This document shows positions 19,344 through 27,771 of a DNA stretch of 64,000 nt, one piece after another (position 1 is the first letter of the stretch; each line of letters begins with the position of its first letter). The DNA is from Agarivorans litoreus (GTDB lineage: Bacteria > Pseudomonadota > Gammaproteobacteria > Enterobacterales > Celerinatantimonadaceae), in assembly GCF_019649015.1 (NCBI RefSeq), contig NZ_BLPI01000001.1:1011501-1075500 (forward strand), written 5' to 3'. Below the pieces are notes generated by a model. It was not told where the DNA came from. It worked only from the letters and a program-made list of their open reading frames with translations, and made no database searches. The position numbers and the translations under genes were made by a program.

Positions 19344-20174
19344 ATGGACCAACTTTCTAGCCTACTCAGACAGTTTTCAATCAGCGCTGGTGTTTTTTAT
19401 TCAGGGCAATTATGTGGCTTATCTGATGTGGCTACAGGTGATCAGCTCGTTGGACACATTCATGTATTGCGATCTGGCAGTTTATGTATTCAAAGCAAGC
19501 AGCAACGATTAAATGTAGTTGCACCAAGTTTAATTTTTTTCCCCCAACCGCAAGCCCATCGACTTATTGTGAATGAGCAACAGCCAGCAGAGCTAGTGTG
19601 TGCCACTATTCGATATGACAATGCCAATCACAGTGCGCTAGCGAATGCCTTGCCAGAGCAAATTGTGCTACCGCTTAGTCAACATGCTCAATTTGCCCGC
19701 ACCATAGAGTTGCTCTTTAGCGAAGCCTTTGAGACTGACCAGGGCTCGTTAGTGATTATGGACAAGTTGGTGGAAGTCCTCGTCACCTTATTACTACGCC
19801 ACAGTATTAACCAACAAAACAAACACTCCGGCTTAATTGCCGGCTTATTGCACCCCAAACTATCGCTCGCCTTAGCGGCTTTACATAAGCAAACGGCTTT
19901 CGAGCACTCAGTTGAATGGCTAGCAGAACAAGCGGCTATGTCGCGCACTAGTTTTATTGAAAGCTTTAAGCAGACTATCGGCTGTTCGCCTGGCGACTAT
20001 TTAGTGGAATGGAAAATCAACCAAGCCAAACAGCTGCTAAAGCGGGGAAAACCAATTACTTGGGTTGCCTCGGAAGTGGGTTATCAAAGTGTATCTGGCT
20101 TCACCCGAGCATTTAGAGCCAACACCAATATGTCTCCTAAACAATGGTTAGATGAGCGTAGCTTTAGCAACTAG
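19344..20174 (+). CDS. AraC-family transcriptional regulator
   Basis: 276 residues. The N-terminal part (about 1-150) is a cupin-like sensor, with LVGHIHVLRSGSLCIQSKQQRLNVVAPSLIFFPQPQAHR. The C-terminal part (about 175-270) holds two HTH motifs, VEWLAEQAAMSRTSFIESFKQTIG and ITWVASEVGYQSVSGFTRAFRANTNMSPKQW, the normal AraC pattern. The ligand is unknown. Its divergent neighbour is the YHS-domain gene; its 3' end overlaps the UDG-family gene on the other strand by 4 bases. Confidence 0.87.
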   Translation: MDQLSSLLRQFSISAGVFYSGQLCGLSDVATGDQLVGHIHVLRSGSLCIQSKQQRLNVVAPSLIFFPQPQAHRLIVNEQQPAELVCATIRYDNANHSALANALPEQIVLPLSQHAQFARTIELLFSEAFETDQGSLVIMDKLVEVLVTLLLRHSINQQNKHSGLIAGLLHPKLSLALAALHKQTAFEHSVEWLAEQAAMSRTSFIESFKQTIGCSPGDYLVEWKINQAKQLLKRGKPITWVASEVGYQSVSGFTRAFRANTNMSPKQWLDERSFSN

Positions 20175-20779
20175 GTTAATAACTGCTTAATCTGGTTTTG
20201 CAGTTTAGGAACTAAATCTTGCTCAAACCATGGATGCTTAGCAAACCAATGGCGATTGCGCGGTGAAGGATGCGGTAAAGGCCATATACCTTGGGACGCG
20301 TAATGCTGATAATTACCAACATTTTCGCTTAGCGTGGTTTTTGTATCTGTGGGCAAATAAAGAGCTTGGGCGTATTGGCCAATTAACAAAGTAAGCTCAA
20401 CCTTATTGAGTTGCTCAATGATTTGTTGATGCCAAGTATCAAAACACAATTTTGGTGGCGGCAAGTCTCCATGCTTACCTTTACCAGGGTAACAAAAAGC
20501 AGAAGGTACAATAGCCACCGTTTCTGCATCATAAAATGTCTCTGGTTCTAGCCCCAACCATTGTCGTAAACGCTTACCACTGGCGTCATCCCAAGGCACG
20601 CCACTTTTGTGCACTTTTATTCCAGGAGCTTGACCAATAATCAATATCTTTGATAGAACACTAGCCTGCACCACCGGGCGTGGCTCAAGCTGTTTCTCAC
20701 ACAAACGACAAGCACTTACCTGCTCTAGTAATTGCCTAAGGTTTTCAGAACGATCTTCTTTGATTATAGATTCACGCAT
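20171..20779 (-). CDS. Uracil-DNA glycosylase superfamily protein
   Basis: 202 residues. The UDG fold is marked by IIGQAPGIKVHKSGVPWDDASGKRLRQWLG (motif A region with the phosphate-binding loop) and the C-terminal WPLPHPSPRN motif that reads DNA. An N-terminal CRLC pair is present but the four-Cys iron-sulphur set of family 4 enzymes is not complete. It may repair deaminated bases, but activity is not assured. The start at 20779 is chosen because its ATG overlaps the stop of the upstream aldo/keto reductase gene (TAATG), which implies coupled translation; an ATG 9 bases upstream would overlap more. Confidence 0.8.
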   Translation of the reverse strand: MRESIIKEDRSENLRQLLEQVSACRLCEKQLEPRPVVQASVLSKILIIGQAPGIKVHKSGVPWDDASGKRLRQWLGLEPETFYDAETVAIVPSAFCYPGKGKHGDLPPPKLCFDTWHQQIIEQLNKVELTLLIGQYAQALYLPTDTKTTLSENVGNYQHYASQGIWPLPHPSPRNRHWFAKHPWFEQDLVPKLQNQIKQLLT

Positions 20780-21819
20780 TAGGGACAAGGGATCCTAAAT
20801 TTATCACCCAACTCTTGAATTCGCTGCTCCAACTGATCAGACAGCAACACTTTAGTACTATTCAGATTTTCTTTGAGCTGTTCAAGGTTGGTGGCACCAA
20901 TGATATTGGCTCCCACAAAGCTACGCTGATTGACAAATGCCAGGGCTAACTGGGCAGGGCTTAACTCAAATTCACGCGCTAAATCTACATAATGCTGAAT
21001 CGCTTGTTGAGCATCTGGACCATAGCGCGCAAAACGCTTATATAAGGTGAGGCGCGCTCCTTCGGGCCACTTATCATTCAAATACTTCCCAGTTAGTGCT
21101 CCAAAGGCTAATGGGGAGTAGGCTAATAAAGGGATATTCTCGCGATGCGACACTTCCGCTAAGGCAACTTCAAAACTACGATTAAGCAAATTGTAAGGGT
21201 TCTGAATCGAGACGATCTTCGGCAAGTTATGCTTCTCTGCTAAATGAACATAACGCATTGCTCCCCAAGGTGTTTCGTTGGAGATCCCTAGGTAGCGAAC
21301 CTTTCCCGAATTCACAAGGTCAGCTAAGGCTTCGAGTGTTTCTATGATAGGTGTTTGATCAGCGCCTTCTTGGTGCTGATAGTTTAACTCGCCAAAAAAG
21401 TTAGTAGCACGATCTGGCCAATGAACTTGGTAAAGATCAAGGTAATCGGTTTGTAATCGATTTAAAGAGTCTTGTAGTGCTTGATGAATACCATTCCATG
21501 TAAGCCGCATATCTTGCCGAATATAGCCTCCACGATCTGACTTTGAAGGAGCCGCAACCTTTGACGCCAAGATCAACTCATCGCGACAATTTCGTTTCGT
21601 TAAATAATTACCAATGATGGTTTCAGTATCGCCCTGAGTGCTTTGCTGGGGCGGCACCGGATACATTTCAGCGGTATCTATAAAGTTAACTCCATTTGCT
21701 ATAGCGTAATCAAGTTGATCAAATGCTTGATCTTGAGAGTTCTGTTCCCCCCAAGTCATTGTTCCTAGACAAATTTCGCTCACTCTCAGATTTGATTCTC
21801 CTAATTGACGATATTTCAT
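20779..21819 (-). CDS. tas: Aldo/keto reductase, Tas type
   Basis: 346 residues, the length of E. coli Tas. An NADP(H)-dependent oxidoreductase with a TIM barrel. The family residues are visible: FIDTAEMYPVPPQQSTQGDTE (Asp and Tyr), LILASKVAAPS (Lys), and LYQVHWPDRATNFFG (His), and SIQNPYNLLNR and LAYSPLAFGALTGKY in the cofactor half. Substrate not known; in E. coli tas can rescue a tyrosine auxotroph. Operon with the downstream UDG-family gene. Confidence 0.88.
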   Translation of the reverse strand: MKYRQLGESNLRVSEICLGTMTWGEQNSQDQAFDQLDYAIANGVNFIDTAEMYPVPPQQSTQGDTETIIGNYLTKRNCRDELILASKVAAPSKSDRGGYIRQDMRLTWNGIHQALQDSLNRLQTDYLDLYQVHWPDRATNFFGELNYQHQEGADQTPIIETLEALADLVNSGKVRYLGISNETPWGAMRYVHLAEKHNLPKIVSIQNPYNLLNRSFEVALAEVSHRENIPLLAYSPLAFGALTGKYLNDKWPEGARLTLYKRFARYGPDAQQAIQHYVDLAREFELSPAQLALAFVNQRSFVGANIIGATNLEQLKENLNSTKVLLSDQLEQRIQELGDKFRIPCP

Positions 21820-22034
21820 CTTGCAATCCTCATAAGGTCAGACAATTTGTTATTCGCCATAAAATCAATTAACAGTAATAACTGGACATTTTTACGGCAA
21901 AAACCTGCAGCAATTGGAGCTAAGTCTATTTTTCTTTAAAATTTAACACCATATTGGTGATCTAGTTGCTACTTCTTTAATGTTTTTTTAGTTATTATGG
22001 GCTCATGCGACTTAAACAAGTTAATGGAGTAATT

Positions 22035-23381
22035 GTGCAAAGAGCATCCATATTTATATTACTTTTCTGGTGTATTAGTACAGTTGCCAGTGCAGATAGC
22101 GTGACTGTTCACTACAAGAGCATTTCTAACAACTATGACGGCTGGGGTTTACATGTCTGGGCTGGTGAGGAAATGGTGAATGGCAAACAAGTTGGTGCTA
22201 GAACCGACTTCCGTTTGCGTAAAGGCACCACTCCTGCTGCTCCGTTAATGCCGAGTAAGTTTGACGACTTCGGTGTAGCCTTTACGATTCCTGTACGTAA
22301 AGATGCTAAACAGTTCTCTTATACGCTAACCAATGGTGCTCTTCACCATATGGGTGTAGAGGAGTGGAAGTGGATCAAAAGCAAACATGGTTTAGAAATT
22401 TGGATTGTTGAAAAAGATCCCAAAATTTACACCGCAATACCTGCAAAATTTGCTAAAAGCGCCACTGCAACGGCGAAGAAAGCAACTAGCACGGTAGCTA
22501 AACCTAAAGCCGTGCTGCCACCACCAGTGCCTAAAGCAACCACTGCGACTGCCACAAAAGCAGTAGCCCAACCTAAGCCAATTGCTAAGTCTAGTGGTCC
22601 AAGCCCTGAAATGAAGCGTACCTTAGATTTGCTTAAAAATGATCTAAGTAAAAAGAATGCAACCATTAGTAAGCTGCAATCTGCGCTGAATGACACTCAA
22701 AAAATTAATCAGCGTTTACAAAATGACTTAAACAGTAAGCTGATTGATTACCAAGCGCTGCTACAACTTAACGATAAGATAAGCAATGAGAACCGCACAT
22801 TGACTGCGTCTAACCAAAGCTTATATGCGCAAGTTGAACAAGCTGGTAGCAGCAATGCTGAGGCTCAGTTGTTAGAGCGAAATCAGCAGCTTGAAAAACA
22901 ACTCGCTGGCGTAAACGAGCAAGTCCTTGGTTTACAGAAAACCATTGCTGAAAACACGGGTAACTCTGAGCAACAAAAACAGTTGCAAGAACAGTTTAAC
23001 CAAATGCAAACGCAACGAGATGAATTACGAGCAGACAACAATAAGCTAAGCGCTCATATTGTAGAACTCGTTCAACGCTCAGAAAGTTCCGGCCAAGCCC
23101 AAGAATCAGGCATTGCTTGGTGGTTATTCGGCGCGGTAGTTGCGGTGCTAGTGGTATTAATTGGTCTAGTCTTTTTGGCAACCAGCAAACGTTACAAAGA
23201 TCTCCAGTTAGATATGGAAGATGCCCTTAAACGTAAAGAAGAAGAAATCAAAACCGAGAAAATTTACGCTGCAGCTGCTAACGAGAAGCTACGCAAGGTA
23301 CTTCACGGCGAAGCGCAACAACGCAGTTGGGCGCCAGTACCAGATGGCTTACCAGAGAATCTCAAAAAAGATACTGCATAA
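22035..23381 (+). CDS. Membrane-anchored PUD/CBM41-like coiled-coil protein
   Basis: 448 residues from the GTG at 22035, chosen because GGAG lies 7 bases upstream and the signal peptide then starts at once (QRASIFILLFWCISTVASA); an ATG 30 bases upstream has no ribosome site. Mature residues about 22-130 match the pullulanase-associated domain: VTVHYKSISNNYDGWGLHVW and the later W-K-W and IWIVEKD. A Lys/Ala/Pro linker follows, then a long coiled coil (about 193-348), one transmembrane helix (about 359-383) and a basic, charged cytoplasmic tail. This is an alpha-glucan-binding module held to the inner membrane. No catalytic domain is present. Confidence 0.72.
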   Translation: MQRASIFILLFWCISTVASADSVTVHYKSISNNYDGWGLHVWAGEEMVNGKQVGARTDFRLRKGTTPAAPLMPSKFDDFGVAFTIPVRKDAKQFSYTLTNGALHHMGVEEWKWIKSKHGLEIWIVEKDPKIYTAIPAKFAKSATATAKKATSTVAKPKAVLPPPVPKATTATATKAVAQPKPIAKSSGPSPEMKRTLDLLKNDLSKKNATISKLQSALNDTQKINQRLQNDLNSKLIDYQALLQLNDKISNENRTLTASNQSLYAQVEQAGSSNAEAQLLERNQQLEKQLAGVNEQVLGLQKTIAENTGNSEQQKQLQEQFNQMQTQRDELRADNNKLSAHIVELVQRSESSGQAQESGIAWWLFGAVVAVLVVLIGLVFLATSKRYKDLQLDMEDALKRKEEEIKTEKIYAAAANEKLRKVLHGEAQQRSWAPVPDGLPENLKKDTA

Positions 23382-23388
23382 AATAACA

Positions 23389-23409
23389 AGGCCAGCTTAG
23401 CTGGCCTTT
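23389..23409 (+). terminator. Rho-independent terminator
   Basis: AAGGCCAGC pairs with GCTGGCCTT, followed by TTCTTT, 8 bases after the stop of the PUD-like gene. Confidence 0.85.
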
Positions 23410-23498
23410 TCTTTACCCTAAATAAAATTTAGCCATTGAGCTATCCTTCAGTTTTCCTTAGCATCGTCTTTAGTCACTCACTCGTGAAAGAGGCTTTT

Positions 23499-24155
23499 GT
23501 GGAACTACATATATTCGATTTAGATGAAACACTGATCGCCGGAGACAGCGGTGTACTATGGCATCAATTTCTAGTACAAGAAGGAGTAGTTACCCAAGCA
23601 GGTTTTCTTGAGCAAGACGCAGCAATGATGCAGCAATATGCGTTAGGCGAGCTAGCTTTAGAACAATACATATCTTTCAGTTTAACTCCGATAAAACACC
23701 TTAGTAGTGAGCAAGTTGACCGCTTAGTAAGTCACTTTGTTCGCCAGCAAGTTAATCGTATTGCCTACCCACAAGGCCGAGTATTAATCTCTCAGTTAAA
23801 GCAAAGCCATGAAGTACTAATAATCTCGGCTACAGTTAGCTTTATCGTTAACCAAGTTGCGCAATTACTAGGTGTTGAACATCACTTAGGCGTTGATTTA
23901 CATACCGAGCAGGGAAAATACACAGAACAAATACAGGGTGTTGCTAGCTTTCGAGAAGGTAAAGTCACACGGCTTAAGCAATGGCTCACCGATCAGTCAA
24001 GGCAATACTCATCAATCAGCTTTTATTCTGACTCAATTAACGATCAGCCCTTACTAGAGTATGTAGACAATGCATACACGGTTAACCCCTGCCCTAAGCT
24101 TAAACAGCTCGCCTTAGAGCGGAATTGGACGCAATTTAGCTGGCAGCTCAACTAA
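23499..24155 (+). CDS. HAD-superfamily phosphatase, SerB-like (HAD-IB)
   Basis: 218 residues. The start is the GTG at 23499 with AGAGG 5 bases upstream, so the protein begins right before the catalytic motif; an upstream ATG at 23436 would add an unlikely 21-residue lead. Motif I IFDLDETLIAGDS has the nucleophile and second Asp, motif II IISATVSF the Ser/Thr, a Lys follows in REGKVTRLK, and motif III FYSDSINDQPLLEYV the acid pair. This matches HAD-IB enzymes such as phosphoserine phosphatase relatives; the substrate is not known. The stop codon overlaps the first base of the palindromic repeat at 24155. Confidence 0.82.
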   Translation: MELHIFDLDETLIAGDSGVLWHQFLVQEGVVTQAGFLEQDAAMMQQYALGELALEQYISFSLTPIKHLSSEQVDRLVSHFVRQQVNRIAYPQGRVLISQLKQSHEVLIISATVSFIVNQVAQLLGVEHHLGVDLHTEQGKYTEQIQGVASFREGKVTRLKQWLTDQSRQYSSISFYSDSINDQPLLEYVDNAYTVNPCPKLKQLALERNWTQFSWQLN

Positions 24156-24175
24156 TACCAATCGTACTAAGTAAC

Positions 24176-25437
24176 CAGGGCAAGCGCATGAATGTTTTTT
24201 GACCGATTGTCTGCGTCGAAACTTAGCTATCAGCCATTGCTGAGAACCCGGCGACCAACACCTTCTCGAGGTTTTCAGTTTTCATCCAGCAGCGCTTCTG
24301 CTTCGTCGGAATACTGGCCTTAGTCGGCTCAGAGCGCAGCATGTTCAATGACATATGGCGCAGACAAGCTAGGTTTTCCGCTGCGTTCTTTTTAAATATC
24401 TGACAGGCGTCTTCCTGCAAACTGACATCGAGCACCCAGTGCATCGCTTCAATGGCCCAATGCTCGCGAACAGCAGTGGCAATTTGCGTCGCTGTCATCT
24501 CTTTAGAACTGATGTAGTAACGGTACTCAAGGCTGGTCGGTTTGCCTTTTTCGGTGCGATAGCTCTCAACCATAGCAATGGTATTCAGGCTGCACCAGTT
24601 ACTGAAATCGCCTTCCAGCGCATCTGCTCTGAGTACGTGGCTGATTCGGGATTCTATCCGTCCCCGACCTGTTTCAGTCTGAAGCTCTTGTGCGTCAGGT
24701 GATTGCCCGCGCTGCTTACTGAATGCTGCCTGTACCGCTTTTGCCAGGTTGCTCTGATTGCCCTTTACCGCCAGCAGGTAGTGACCACCTTGCTTAACAA
24801 TGGCTTTAGCGATCTTGGTCTGGCATGCCATGGCATCAATGGTGACCAGTGCGCCACGCAGCTCAAGCATCTTTATCAGTTCCGGGATTGCGATGATTTC
24901 GTTGCTCTTGCTGTCGGTTTTTAGCTGTCCGAGAACCAACTTATTGGCTGACGCATAAGCGCTGACCATGTGGATGGCGCTACTGCGTTCGTCGCGATTG
25001 TAGGAGCCTCGGAGCGTTTTGCCATCGATAGCAACAACGTTGCCTTCAGTTAGTTCATGTACCGCTTTCATCCACACCAGAAAGCTCTCTCTGAACTGTT
25101 CAGGTTCAACGCTTGAGATGATCCGGGCAAAGGTGTCATCGACAGGAACACCGAGTTTAAAAAGCCCGTGGTCCCTAAACCAGTCGTGGTGGCCAAGCAC
25201 GTATTCACGAATATCGTGCCAGCCTTTTGCGCCGGAAATCACCGCACACAAGGTACCAAACAACACATCGAACAGCGGGTGACGCACCTTGGCTCCTTGG
25301 CGAGGGTCTTCGACGGGCTTAAAGTGTTCCTGAAACGATTTGATGTGCATGGTGAGGGCTCCCAAAAAGAGAGCATATGATCACAGACGGCGATCGGCGT
25401 CAAATCAAAGGGCGAAAGCGTTCATGATCTCGCCCTG
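24176..25437 (-). mobile_element. ISAs1-family insertion sequence, complete
   Basis: 1,262 bp. The left end begins CAGGGCAAGCGCATGAA and the right end, read inward, begins CAGGGCGAGATCATGAA (14 of 17 identical). It is flanked by a perfect 10-bp direct repeat ACTAAGTAAC at 24166-24175 and 25438-25447, in the size range known for this family. The single ORF fills it. Ends, target duplication and an intact ORF together suggest a recent, possibly still active insertion. Confidence 0.95.
24223..25350 (-). CDS. ISAs1-family (DDE) transposase
   Basis: 375 residues from the ATG at 25350, which has GGGAG upstream; a TTG 15 bases earlier is less likely. Family marks: the N-terminal HFKPVEDPRQGAKVRHPLFDVLFGTLCAVISGAKGW zone, VVAIDGKTLRGSY (first Asp), LVTIDAMACQTKIA (second Asp) and the Glu in EHWAIEAMHWVLDVSLQEDAC. 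It cuts and moves the IS by a DDE mechanism. No frameshift or truncation is visible. Confidence 0.95.
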   Translation of the reverse strand: MHIKSFQEHFKPVEDPRQGAKVRHPLFDVLFGTLCAVISGAKGWHDIREYVLGHHDWFRDHGLFKLGVPVDDTFARIISSVEPEQFRESFLVWMKAVHELTEGNVVAIDGKTLRGSYNRDERSSAIHMVSAYASANKLVLGQLKTDSKSNEIIAIPELIKMLELRGALVTIDAMACQTKIAKAIVKQGGHYLLAVKGNQSNLAKAVQAAFSKQRGQSPDAQELQTETGRGRIESRISHVLRADALEGDFSNWCSLNTIAMVESYRTEKGKPTSLEYRYYISSKEMTATQIATAVREHWAIEAMHWVLDVSLQEDACQIFKKNAAENLACLRHMSLNMLRSEPTKASIPTKQKRCWMKTENLEKVLVAGFSAMADS

Positions 25438-25593
25438 ACTAAGTAACTGTTCACTCTATCTGGTTAAAATACTCGATAACTGCGTTAGAATTTTTGATTG
25501 TAGAATAACTACTTATCAAAAAATTCTGCCTCATTCTCGAGTATTTTTCCTGCGTTTTTTTGAACACCTACTTAGTGTGATTGGTATAAAACA

Positions 25594-25621
25594 AAAAACG
25601 AGAGCAAGAGCTCTCGTTTTT
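25594..25621 (-). terminator. Terminator of the bacterioferritin operon
   Basis: AAAAACGAGAGC pairs with GCTCTCGTTTTT, giving a strong hairpin with T runs on both strands. It begins 20 bases past the last bacterioferritin stop, and blocks read-through towards the IS. Confidence 0.85.
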
Positions 25622-25641
25622 ATATCTGCTGAGCACAAGTT

Positions 25642-26109
25642 TTACATTTGGCTTTGTAGGTAATTCTCTAAGCCAATTTTCTTGATAAGTCCTAGCTGTT
25701 GCTCTAACCAGTACGCATGGTCCATTTCGGTATCGTCAATCAGAGTTTGCAACATATTGCGTGTTACATAATCTTGCTTCAGTTCGCAAAGGGCCATAGC
25801 TTCTTTAAGAAGCGCATCTACTTCGTATTCAACCTTTAAGTCATTCTCAAGCATGCTTGGCACATCACTACCAATACGCAAAGGCTCGCGTTTGCTTAAG
25901 TCTGGCGTACCTTCGAGGAACAGAATACGTTGAATAAGTAGTGAGGCATGACCTTTTTCATCATCGAACTCATGATCTATACGCTCATACAATTTATTAA
26001 GGCCCCAGTCTTCATACATGCGTGAATGAATAAAGTACTGATCCATTGCCGTTAGTTCATTCATTAGCAGGCGGTTTAGCGCATCAATGACTTCACTATT
26101 ACCTTTCAT
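25642..26109 (-). CDS. bfr: Bacterioferritin, ferroxidase-type subunit
   Basis: 155 residues, four-helix bundle iron-storage subunit. Ferroxidase-centre ligands E18, E51, H54 and E94, and the later ExxH pair (E128, H131), are present. The residue at the haem-ligand position is Lys52 instead of Met52, so this subunit should not bind haem at the twofold site. The start ATG overlaps the stop of the upstream paralogue (TAATG), meaning coupled translation and probably fixed stoichiometry. Together the two likely form a mixed 24-mer. Confidence 0.92.
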   Translation of the reverse strand: MKGNSEVIDALNRLLMNELTAMDQYFIHSRMYEDWGLNKLYERIDHEFDDEKGHASLLIQRILFLEGTPDLSKREPLRIGSDVPSMLENDLKVEYEVDALLKEAMALCELKQDYVTRNMLQTLIDDTEMDHAYWLEQQLGLIKKIGLENYLQSQM

Positions 26110-26588
26110 TAATCATCTCCTTTGGTAATTTGAGCAGCTAAGTAATTGTCTAGGCCCATTTTTTTAATTTGATATTGCTGTGTTTCAATCCAATCAATAT
26201 GATCTTCTTCAAAACCTAATATTTCTTCTAATAAATCTCGGCTGACAAAGTCTTTAGCCTGTTCACAGTCTGCAATAGCCTCTTTAATAATTGGTAACTG
26301 TTCGAGCTGGAAGTCCATATCACATTGCAGCATTTCCTCGGTAGCTTCACCAATACGCAACACACCCAACATGTGTGCATGAGGCAAACCCTCTAGGAAT
26401 AAAATACGCTCCATTAATTTGTCGGCTTGCTTCATATCCTTAATCGATTTTTTATAATTACGCTCATTCAGCGCATCAAAACCCCAGTTTTTATACATTC
26501 TGGCATGCAAAAAATACTGGTTAATCGAAGTAAGTTCTGAGACTAAGACCTTATTTAACAAAGCAATTATTTTGGGTTCGGCTTTCAT
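26109..26588 (-). CDS. bfr: Bacterioferritin, haem-binding-type subunit
   Basis: 159 residues from the ATG at 26588, which has GGAG upstream and gives the canonical N-terminus [15 protein letters not shown]. Met52 is kept, so the haem site is intact. The ferroxidase centre is damaged: E51 is Asp, H54 is Gln, E94 is Gln; E18, E127 and H130 remain. This is the reverse of the downstream partner. The pair resembles two-gene bacterioferritins described in some proteobacteria, where one subunit oxidises iron and the other carries haem. A weak Fur-box-like site lies about 105 bases upstream. Confidence 0.92.
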   Translation of the reverse strand: MKAEPKIIALLNKVLVSELTSINQYFLHARMYKNWGFDALNERNYKKSIKDMKQADKLMERILFLEGLPHAHMLGVLRIGEATEEMLQCDMDFQLEQLPIIKEAIADCEQAKDFVSRDLLEEILGFEEDHIDWIETQQYQIKKMGLDNYLAAQITKGDD

Positions 26589-26691
26589 TACTGCGCTCCA
26601 AGCTGCCAATTTTTGGTGTCAAAAAAGTATACACCCAAACTTAGCGCACTGCATATTATATTTACATTTCATTAACTTACATTAAAACAAA

Positions 26692-26706
26692 TGAAAACCA
26701 TTATCA
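26692..26706. promoter_or_regulatory. Fur-box-like site upstream of the bacterioferritin operon
   Basis: TGAAAACCATTATCA fits a 7-1-7 Fur inverted repeat: the right half ATTATCA is perfect and the left half is partial. It lies 104 bases upstream of the haem-subunit start, in an A+T-rich promoter zone. Iron control of this operon is expected for the family but not proved by this weak match. Confidence 0.38.
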
Positions 26707-26902
26707 TTTTTATTATGAGTAATTAGAAACATTTTTATCGAGTTTAAGATCGATTGCTCGGTCACACTCCTTAAATATTGTTCAAAAAAACAGCGGCGAA
26801 TATTGATCCAAAACAAATTTAAAAATTAAGCATTTACTGAATTTACCGTATAATTACTTTGAATCGAAAACCCAGGGATGGCTAAACTCAAGTGAGGTCA
26901 TT

Positions 26903-27028
26903 ATGTTCTTTGGATTCTTAAAAACTCTCTCAAAAGCTAGCCTTATTGCAATCTCTGTTTTTGTCATTCTGCTTTGCCTAAAGCTATCATCACAGTTTGT
27001 TATTAGCCTATTTCAAGCAGCTCTTTAG
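26903..27028 (+). CDS. Small 41-residue membrane protein
   Basis: ATG with GAGG at good spacing (AGTGAGGTCATTATG). The product is MFFGFLKTLSKASLIAIS followed by one hydrophobic helix (VFVILLCLKL) and a short amphipathic tail, a typical single-span small protein. It lies between the divergent bacterioferritin promoter and mtgA, which faces it tail to tail 13 bases away. The ribosome site and clean hydrophobic profile support it; no homologue is known to me. Confidence 0.5.
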   Translation: MFFGFLKTLSKASLIAISVFVILLCLKLSSQFVISLFQAAL

Positions 27029-27040
27029 TCACCATTATAT

Positions 27041-27736
27041 TTACTCGCTTGTTAAATCTAACGGCCCTATTTGCTGCATTTGTTGACTAATCCATGCGAT
27101 TCTATTGGTCATAAATGTACTTTTAGGCCTTAGCTTGTATCTATAAGGACTTGGCAGCAAAGCTGCCAAGCTCGCCGCCTGATCAACGCTAAGCTGGCTT
27201 GAAGGTGTATTAAAGTAATACAGGCTAGCGGCTTCTACTCCAAAAATACCAGGGCCAAACTCAGCAATATTTAGGTAAATTTCGATGATTCTGGATTTAG
27301 GTAGATTTAACTCTAGCAAAGCTGCAAAGCCAGCTTCTACAGCCTTTCGCCAATAACTTTGACTAGGCCACAACCACAGATTCTTAGCAGTTTGTTGAGT
27401 AATCGTACTACCGCCTCTTACTCGTCCACCTTCTTGATTACTTTTAAAAGCTTTCCAGATAGCTAGAAAATCTACGCCATAGTGCGACAAAAACCGCTGA
27501 TCCTCAGCGGCAACTACCGCCAAGGGCATTGATTGGTGGATTTGTGATAATGGTTGCCACTGATATTTAATCTCTTCTGGGTATGAGGCCGGTGGAAACC
27601 ATGCTCGATGAATGCGCCAAGACCAGGTTGGAGGGTCGAACCAGCGCAAGCCTAACACTAGTATCTCTGCTAATAGGGTAAACACTAGCACACTCTTAAA
27701 TAACAAGATCCAGAAACGTTTAATCAAGCTGACCAT
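27041..27736 (-). CDS. mtgA: Monofunctional peptidoglycan glycosyltransferase
   Basis: 231 residues from the ATG at 27736 (a TTG just before it is not needed). GT51 enzyme polymerising lipid II into glycan strands at the periplasmic face. An N-terminal membrane helix (LLFKSVLVFTLLAEILVLGL) anchors it. Motifs in order: AAEDQRFLSHYG (catalytic Glu), GGSTITQQTAKNLWL, SRIIEIYLNIAEFGPGIFG (second Glu), and AASLAALLPSPYRY. No transpeptidase domain, as expected for MtgA. Confidence 0.95.
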   Translation of the reverse strand: MVSLIKRFWILLFKSVLVFTLLAEILVLGLRWFDPPTWSWRIHRAWFPPASYPEEIKYQWQPLSQIHQSMPLAVVAAEDQRFLSHYGVDFLAIWKAFKSNQEGGRVRGGSTITQQTAKNLWLWPSQSYWRKAVEAGFAALLELNLPKSRIIEIYLNIAEFGPGIFGVEAASLYYFNTPSSQLSVDQAASLAALLPSPYRYKLRPKSTFMTNRIAWISQQMQQIGPLDLTSE

Positions 27737-27771
27737 CAAAGTAACTCACGGTTCTTAAACCTTAAAATAAG

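Larger units (their letters stand above)
24155..25587. repeat. 161-bp palindromic repeat, copy A, split by an ISAs1 element
   Basis: The two halves are 24155-24175 and 25448-25587. Outer ends ATACCAATCGTACTAAGTA and the complement of ATACCAATCACACTAAGTA form an imperfect terminal inverted repeat. Inside, AAAATACTCGA faces TCGAGTATTTT and AGAATTTTTGAT faces ATCAAAAAATTCT, so the whole unit can fold into a long hairpin. Copy B at 38692-38853 is the same unit in the opposite orientation and uninterrupted, which proves the split. It is MITE-like: no coding capacity, short, with inverted ends. Confidence 0.85.
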
